A stretch of 64,000 nucleotides of DNA from Limnohabitans sp. 2KL-1 (GTDB lineage Bacteria > Pseudomonadota > Gammaproteobacteria > Burkholderiales > Burkholderiaceae_C). A program made the position numbers and the translations under genes. Under the pieces are notes generated by a model. That model did no database searches. It was not told the DNA's origin and worked only from the letters and a program-made list of their open reading frames with translations. Numbering within the stretch: the first letter of the stretch is position 1; each line of letters opens with the position of its first letter. The DNA is taken from NCBI RefSeq assembly GCF_003063435.1, contig NZ_NESL01000002.1, positions 186,001-250,000 of the forward strand, written 5' to 3'. Positions 59,704-64,000 of this stretch are shown here, piece by piece.

Positions 59704-60924
59704 ATGCATGTGTGTGTCGTGGGCGCTGGGGTTGTGGGCCTGTCCACCGCCTACGCGCTGACCCAAAAAGGGCACCGCGTGACCGTCATTGACCCGGCCG
59801 CTCCCGGCTCGGGGGCCACGGGTGGCAACGGTGCCCAACTGAGTTATTCCTACGTGCAGCCCATGGCCGACCCCGGCATCTGGGCACAGCTGCCACAGCT
59901 GCTGCTCTCGCCCTCGTCGGCCCTCAAGGTACGCCCCCAGTGGGACCCGGCGCAATGGGCCTGGTTGCTGCGTTTTTTGAAAGCCTGCAACACCGCTCAA
60001 TCGCACAGCACCACCGCCCAACTGCTGCGCCTGGCCGCGCAAAGCCGCACGGCCCTGGACGCCTGGCGCGAGCGCGAAGCCCTGGACATCGACTTTTCTG
60101 CCAGCGGCAAACTGGTGATGTTCCGCTCGGCTGCGGCCTTCCACGCAGCGCGCAGTCAGCTCGCCTTGCAGCGGCAACTGGGCGGTGCACCACAGCAAGC
60201 GGTGTCCGCCGAAGAAGCCTGCGCGATTGAACCCGCCCTGACTCCCCGGCGCGACGCGTTTGCGGGCGGCATTTACACCGACAGTGAATGCGCCGCCGAC
60301 GGCCAAAAGCTGTGCGACGCCTTGGTGCGGATTCTCTCGGTCCGTGATGTTCATTGGCGCATGGGCCAGCCAGTGCAGCGCTTGGTGGTGCGGGACCAGC
60401 ACATGGAGGCGGTGCAACTGGCCTCGGGCCAGGACATCACGGCCGACGCCTTTGTGCTGAGCACGGGCCACAGCGCCCCTCTGTTGGCGGTACAGGCGGG
60501 CATCCGCCTGCCGGTATACCCCCTCAAGGGTTACAGCATCACGGTCGACACCGATGGCCCGGGCCTGGCCCCCCGTGTCAGCATCACCGACAGTGCCCGC
60601 AAACTGGTGTTCGCCCGCCTGGGCGAGCGCTTGCGCGTGGCGGGCATGGTCGAGCTCGTGGGCCGAAACACAGGCATTCCGGCAGACCGCATCGACAGCC
60701 TCAGATCCGCCACACAAGACCTGTTTGGCGATTGCTCACGCTTTGCCGACCTGCACCCCTGGACCGGCATGCGCCCGGCCACACCCACCGGCCTGCCGGT
60801 ACTGGGCCGCCAGCCGCAAGGCCCTGCCAACCTGTACCTCAACACTGGCCATGGCGGCCTGGGCTTGACCCTGGCGGCAGGCTCGGCCGTAGAGGTGGCC
60901 GACGCCATCACACGGTCCGTCTGA
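59704..60924 (+). CDS. DadA-like FAD-dependent D-amino-acid dehydrogenase/oxidase
   Basis: The 406-aa protein begins with an FAD-binding Rossmann motif (VVGAGVVGLSTAYAL, residues 5-19) and has the DadA-type GGNGAQLSYSYVQPMADP segment. Toward the end GMRPATPTGLPVLGR and NTGHGGLGLTLAAGS complete the DAO fold. It would oxidise D-amino acids or related imino acids in an FAD-dependent way, passing electrons to the respiratory chain. AGAGGA lies 7 nt before the ATG at 59704. It is followed 35 bp later by a cupin gene. Confidence 0.9.
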   Translation: MHVCVVGAGVVGLSTAYALTQKGHRVTVIDPAAPGSGATGGNGAQLSYSYVQPMADPGIWAQLPQLLLSPSSALKVRPQWDPAQWAWLLRFLKACNTAQSHSTTAQLLRLAAQSRTALDAWREREALDIDFSASGKLVMFRSAAAFHAARSQLALQRQLGGAPQQAVSAEEACAIEPALTPRRDAFAGGIYTDSECAADGQKLCDALVRILSVRDVHWRMGQPVQRLVVRDQHMEAVQLASGQDITADAFVLSTGHSAPLLAVQAGIRLPVYPLKGYSITVDTDGPGLAPRVSITDSARKLVFARLGERLRVAGMVELVGRNTGIPADRIDSLRSATQDLFGDCSRFADLHPWTGMRPATPTGLPVLGRQPQGPANLYLNTGHGGLGLTLAAGSAVEVADAITRSV

Positions 60925-60959
60925 CAAATCACCCCTCCACACCCGACAAAAGGTGCCAC

Positions 60960-61463
60960 ATGACCCCATCACACGACCCCGGCTTTGCCAACGACACCCC
61001 ATCCACCGACTGGAAACACGACGGTGTCCGTGTCGTGCCCGGTGACCAGCTCGACAGCAACGTGCCCTCCACCCCGGGCATGGACCGCAAGGCGGCCATC
61101 AACTTTGCACGCGTTGGGGCCCAAAAACTCTGGGCTGGCACGGTGCACATCCACCCCAATGCCAAAACCGGCGCACACCACCATGGCCCCCTGGAAAGCG
61201 TGATTTACGTGGTCAAAGGCCGTGCCCGCATGCGTTGGGGCAACGCGCTCGAATTCACCGCCGAAGCCGGCCCTGGCGACTTCATTTACGTTCCGCCCTT
61301 TGTGCCGCATCAGGAAATCAACGCCAGCGAGCACGAGACGCTGGAATGCGTGCTGTGCCGCAGCGATGGCCAGGCCGTGGCGGTCAACATGGCCATCGAC
61401 CCGGTGGAAAAACCCGAGACCGTGCTCTGGATCGATCCCACCCACCCGCAAGGCGGCGTTTGA
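60960..61463 (+). CDS. Cupin-domain protein
   Basis: This 167-aa single-domain cupin has metal-binding motif 1 GAHHHGPLESVIYVVKGRAR (H, H and E present) and motif 2 PGDFIYVPPFVPHQE (H present). It may be an isomerase, dioxygenase or sensor; the substrate is unknown. Co-transcription with the DadA-like gene (35-bp gap, AAAGG site) suggests a role in the same amino-acid-related pathway. Confidence 0.9.
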   Translation: MTPSHDPGFANDTPSTDWKHDGVRVVPGDQLDSNVPSTPGMDRKAAINFARVGAQKLWAGTVHIHPNAKTGAHHHGPLESVIYVVKGRARMRWGNALEFTAEAGPGDFIYVPPFVPHQEINASEHETLECVLCRSDGQAVAVNMAIDPVEKPETVLWIDPTHPQGGV

Positions 61464-61573
61464 GCTGGAGCTGGGCTCACACCCAAGTGATAACCCCTAG
61501 ACCGGCCACGGGCTGACGCCTTGCATTGCCTTGTTGAAAGCGTTAAGGTCAAAAGCCACTCTGGGACGACCTG

Positions 61574-62491
61574 ATGCATCTCCATTTACCGGGCCTGCGC
61601 CTCAACCCGTGGAGCGCGCCTGCCAACAGCTTGTTGACCTGGATGTCATCCCTGGGACAACGCTCGAACCCGCTCCAGATGCAGCCGCACAACGTCGAGT
61701 CATTGAACGGTCAAGACGAATGCAAAAGATCACTGACCGAGGTGATTGAGACACAAATCATCCCGCGCATGGTGCAAGCGCACCAGATCCATCTCACGGG
61801 TGCGCAAACAACCGTGATACCGGCAGCGCCGACCCTCAGCGCCGAGCAGGTCAACACTTTTGCCAGACTGAGCCAGTTCAACCAAACCGGCGAAACCACC
61901 CGGTACATCGACCAATTGCTCAAGGACGGCATCACCACCGACCGCATTTTTCTGGAACTGATCGCACCCGCAGCCCGGCAACTGGGCCTGATGTGGGAGC
62001 AGGACCTGTGCGACTTCACCGAGGTCACCCGAGGTTTGGTGTGCATGCACGAAATCACCCACCGCTTGGGTTTTGAATACCAAAACGGCCCTCAACTCGG
62101 TAGCGATGTGCAACGCATCATGCTGGCTTCGGCACCGGGCTCCCAGCATTTTCTGGGCATGACCATCGTGTCGGACTTTTTCCGCAAAGCCGGCTGGGAC
62201 GTGGTCATTGAAATCTCGGTCAGCGAAAAAGAATTGCAGCATGCCGTCAGCAACGAGTGGTTTGACGTCATCGGGATTTCGTGCGGCACACAAGCACAAC
62301 TGCAGAGCCTGCCCGGCTTGATACGTTCACTCAAAGCCGCATCAGGCAACCCCGAACCCGGCGTGCTGCTGGGCGGCCCCATCTTCACCCTGCAACAGCA
62401 CGATGCCCGCAGCCTGGGTGCCGATGGCATTTGTACCGATGTCAAAGAGGCTGTGGCTCTGGCGGCTTCTTTCAGAACGCGCCCAGCCTGA
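61574..62491 (+). CDS. Cobalamin-binding regulator, PpaA/AerR-like
   Basis: A helical N-terminal part (about residues 60-165, with TRYIDQLLKDGITTDRIFLE) is followed by a B12-binding domain (about 180-300): SAPGSQHFLGMTIVSDFFR with the cobalamin-ligand-type H-x-x-G, GWDVVIEISV, DVIGISCGTQ, and GVLLGGPIF. The layout matches PpaA/AerR, light- and redox-linked antirepressors of photosynthesis genes in purple bacteria, and is shared by other small B12 sensors. No methyltransferase domain is attached. The start could also be downstream at 61643. Target unknown from this window. Confidence 0.82.
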   Translation: MHLHLPGLRLNPWSAPANSLLTWMSSLGQRSNPLQMQPHNVESLNGQDECKRSLTEVIETQIIPRMVQAHQIHLTGAQTTVIPAAPTLSAEQVNTFARLSQFNQTGETTRYIDQLLKDGITTDRIFLELIAPAARQLGLMWEQDLCDFTEVTRGLVCMHEITHRLGFEYQNGPQLGSDVQRIMLASAPGSQHFLGMTIVSDFFRKAGWDVVIEISVSEKELQHAVSNEWFDVIGISCGTQAQLQSLPGLIRSLKAASGNPEPGVLLGGPIFTLQQHDARSLGADGICTDVKEAVALAASFRTRPA

Positions 62492-62703
62492 ATCTGACGC
62501 GCCCAGCCTGCGCCGCGATGCGGATGCGCGACCACGCAGCTGGCTTCTTGCCCTTGAAGCGGCAAGATCATTGACACAGGTCAGGTGTGCATCGCCTGAC
62601 AGTCGGTTACAAACACTTTCGGCATCCAATGCAGCAAGCTACGGTCTGCCACCGACTTGCGGTCCATGAAAGTGCGTCCTTGAACAACGAGCCTGACCCC
62701 CAC

Positions 62704-63117
62704 ATGACTTGCCCTGCGGCCCCGCAAGCGCACTCAACCGCTGACGGCCCGTCCGGGTGCAGTACCCTCACCGTCATGTTCGACGGCTCGTGTCCCTTGT
62801 GCCAACGGGAAATCGGGCTGTACCGGTCACTCACGCCTTTGCAGCCTGTGGTCTGGGTTGACGTGAGTCAAGCCGAGTTGACCGCACCCGTGCGCGCCCA
62901 GCTCATGGCGCGTTTCCATGTGCAGCAAAGCAATGGCCAAATGCTCAGTGGCGCCGCCGCTTTTGTGGCGCTTTGGCTCCACATGCCCGGTTGGCGTTGG
63001 CTGGGTCGCCTGGGACGCTTACCCGGCATGACGCCGCTGATGGAATGGGTGTACCGCGCATTTCTGACCATTCGCCCCGGGCTGCAGCGTTTGTTCAAAA
63101 AACGATTCGAAACCTGA
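62704..63117 (+). CDS. DUF393 thiol-disulfide oxidoreductase-like protein
   Basis: The DUF393 signature VMFDGSCPLCQREIGLYRSL occurs at residues 24-43 and holds a C-x-x-C pair like thioredoxin-fold proteins. A later LWLHMPGWRWLGRLGRLPG and a helical end follow the family. The ATG at 62704 is preferred; the frame stays open to 62587 but the leader does not look coding. It precedes a small membrane-protein gene by 45 bp. Confidence 0.85.
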   Translation: MTCPAAPQAHSTADGPSGCSTLTVMFDGSCPLCQREIGLYRSLTPLQPVVWVDVSQAELTAPVRAQLMARFHVQQSNGQMLSGAAAFVALWLHMPGWRWLGRLGRLPGMTPLMEWVYRAFLTIRPGLQRLFKKRFET

Positions 63118-63162
63118 GCGCATCACCGACAACGTGACTCGCACCGCCAAAGGAAAAACCGC

Positions 63163-63525
63163 ATGAACTGGCTCAGGAGGTTACCGGGCTTTACCCGGTC
63201 CGCGCCAGGCCTCGAATGGGCTCTGTGGAAAAAGCTGCCATGGATCGCGCTGGCAGGCACAGCGCTGCCCTTGGTCTTGATCGGCCTGGCCTATTGGGCC
63301 GCAGACACCCCCACAACCGCGGCCACCGAACGCGCCTTGACGCAATGGTTTTACATCGCCATTGGCGCGGTCGTGCTGCACTGGACGCTGGTGCTGACGG
63401 CAACCATCGGTTGCGTGATCGTGATGCTCATGAAAGGTCCGGCCTTTGTGGCCGACGGTTTTGAAGTGCAACACAGCGACAAACCGGGCAGCCCCAATCC
63501 GGACACACCACATGAAAAAAACTGA
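63163..63525 (+). CDS. Small membrane protein with two transmembrane helices (120 aa)
   Basis: Hydrophobic helices lie at about residues 27-47 and 64-90, with positively charged N-terminal residues (RRLPGFTR, then KK before helix 1). The C-terminal tail is soluble. I do not recognise the family. AAAGGA precedes the ATG. The stop overlaps the next gene by 14 bp. Confidence 0.75.
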   Translation: MNWLRRLPGFTRSAPGLEWALWKKLPWIALAGTALPLVLIGLAYWAADTPTTAATERALTQWFYIAIGAVVLHWTLVLTATIGCVIVMLMKGPAFVADGFEVQHSDKPGSPNPDTPHEKN

Positions 63526-63877
63526 CGCTCACGCTTGCCCTGCCTGGACACCCTGCGAATCAGACGTGTCCAGCATCATGGCCATGGCCTGGCAAGACGA
63601 CACGCCGTTTGAGGCGATTGCTTTGCAATTTTCCTTGAGCGAGTCCGAGGTCATCGCGATGATGCGCGAACATTTGAAGCCCCGCTCGTTCACCGTCTGG
63701 CGCATGCGGGTACGTGGACAGTCTGCCAAACACCAGGCCTTGCACCGAGGCCGACACGCGCGCGAAGAGCCTCGCCAGCATGCGCTGGACTCACCCATGT
63801 GCGGGGAGCATGCGCCATCGGATGTGCAAGACGATCGCTTTTTGCCCCCGTCCATCACGCTGGCATCTTTGCGCTGA
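63512..63877 (+). CDS. TIGR03643/DUF2805-family protein
   Basis: The 121-aa protein has the short family core: MAWQDDTPFEAIALQFSLSE (helix-turn-helix-like), then VIAMMREHLKPRSFTVWRMR and GQSAKH. The basic C-terminal extension (about 70-121) is Arg/His-rich. Members are small proteins often found near photolyase/cryptochrome or B12-regulator genes. The ATG at 63512 overlaps the previous gene. The frame start at 63446 is rejected. Confidence 0.85.
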   Translation: MKKTDAHACPAWTPCESDVSSIMAMAWQDDTPFEAIALQFSLSESEVIAMMREHLKPRSFTVWRMRVRGQSAKHQALHRGRHAREEPRQHALDSPMCGEHAPSDVQDDRFLPPSITLASLR

Positions 63878-63884
63878 AAAGCAC

Positions 63885-64000
63885 TCAGGCGCGACGCTGA
63901 AGCCCCGAGGCATTGGTGGACTCATGGGCTTGAGCCCCCTTGACAGGCATCTGAAAAGTCGGCGCTGCGACTTGGGGCACGGTGTCGCTGTGCTGCACGA
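63885..64000 (-). CDS. 3' end of a convergent gene (partial)
   Basis: The minus-strand frame is open from the window edge to a TGA at 63885-63887 and encodes about 37 residues (VQHSDTVPQVAAPTFQMPVK, then a Ser/Ala-rich end). It looks like the flexible C-terminus of a longer protein; a chemoreceptor tail would fit but this is a guess. It converges on the TIGR03643 gene with a 7-bp gap. Confidence 0.45.
   Translation of the reverse strand, partial: VQHSDTVPQVAAPTFQMPVKGAQAHESTNASGLQRRA

Overview
The window looks like chromosome of a Burkholderiales (Comamonadaceae-type) betaproteobacterium. The right-hand part (about 52.2-64 kb) is GC-rich and carries a TAXI-type TRAP transporter, a DadA-like oxidase, PhoX and a PpaA/AerR-like B12-binding regulator, a set typical of Limnohabitans/Rhodoferax-like bacteria. 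This taxonomic reading is inference from gene content; there is no rRNA in the window.

Positions 1-52.1 kb look like one large genomic island. Its right edge is marked by a 47-bp copy of the 3' end of a tRNA-Asn gene (52055-52101), followed by a tRNA-type terminator and then ordinary chromosomal genes. An AlpA-like excisionase gene and repeated short motifs sit just inside that edge. No integrase is visible; it would be expected with the intact tRNA-Asn beyond the left edge.

(1) 1-20.8 kb, all minus strand: a 13-gene array that I do not recognise as a named system. In transcription order it encodes a 245-aa protein with a glycine-rich tail, a 103-aa protein, a 1516-aa ankyrin protein, two unknown proteins tightly coupled to an ATP-dependent-type DNA/RNA ligase, a YwqG/DUF1963-like protein, an unknown 165-aa protein, two consecutive SLOG-SLATT membrane proteins, a TIR-WGR fusion, an NAD+-dependent DNA ligase fused to BRCT-WGR-BRCT, and an ankyrin-MolR/DUF4132-like protein cut by the window edge. 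Combining TIR (NAD+ consumption or signal making), SLOG (binding of NAD-derived nucleotides), SLATT (membrane effector), WGR/BRCT (DNA-break reading) and two ligases suggests a nick- or break-sensing, NAD-linked defence system. This is the prime candidate for something undescribed.

(2) 21.0-23.8 kb: two WYL-domain regulators on the plus strand, the first divergent from region 1, and a macro-domain (ADP-ribose-binding) gene.

(3) 23.9-43.0 kb, minus strand: a type-1-like BREX locus (brxA, brxB, brxC, pglX, pglZ, brxL) with two insertions, an ABC-type ATPase plus PD-(D/E)XK nuclease pair between brxC and pglX, and a Septu-like ptuA-ptuB pair between pglX and pglZ. At its 3' end lie an Hsp70/actin-like ATPase and a protein with a GrpE-like tail.

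(4) 43.2-52.1 kb: a coiled-coil NYN-nuclease gene, two related zinc-ribbon genes, a SprT-like metallopeptidase, a KfrA-like protein with a candidate operator, an SRAP (HMCES/YedK) protein, and a LexA-box-preceded umuC inactivated by an internal deletion.

(5) 52.2-64 kb: flavin reductase, a degenerate HtrA-like protease, PhoX, TAXI TRAP permease and binding protein, DadA-like oxidase plus cupin, B12-binding regulator, DUF393, a small membrane protein, a TIGR03643-family protein and the 3' end of a convergent gene.

All calls were made by reading translated sequence and recognising motifs; no database search was run.
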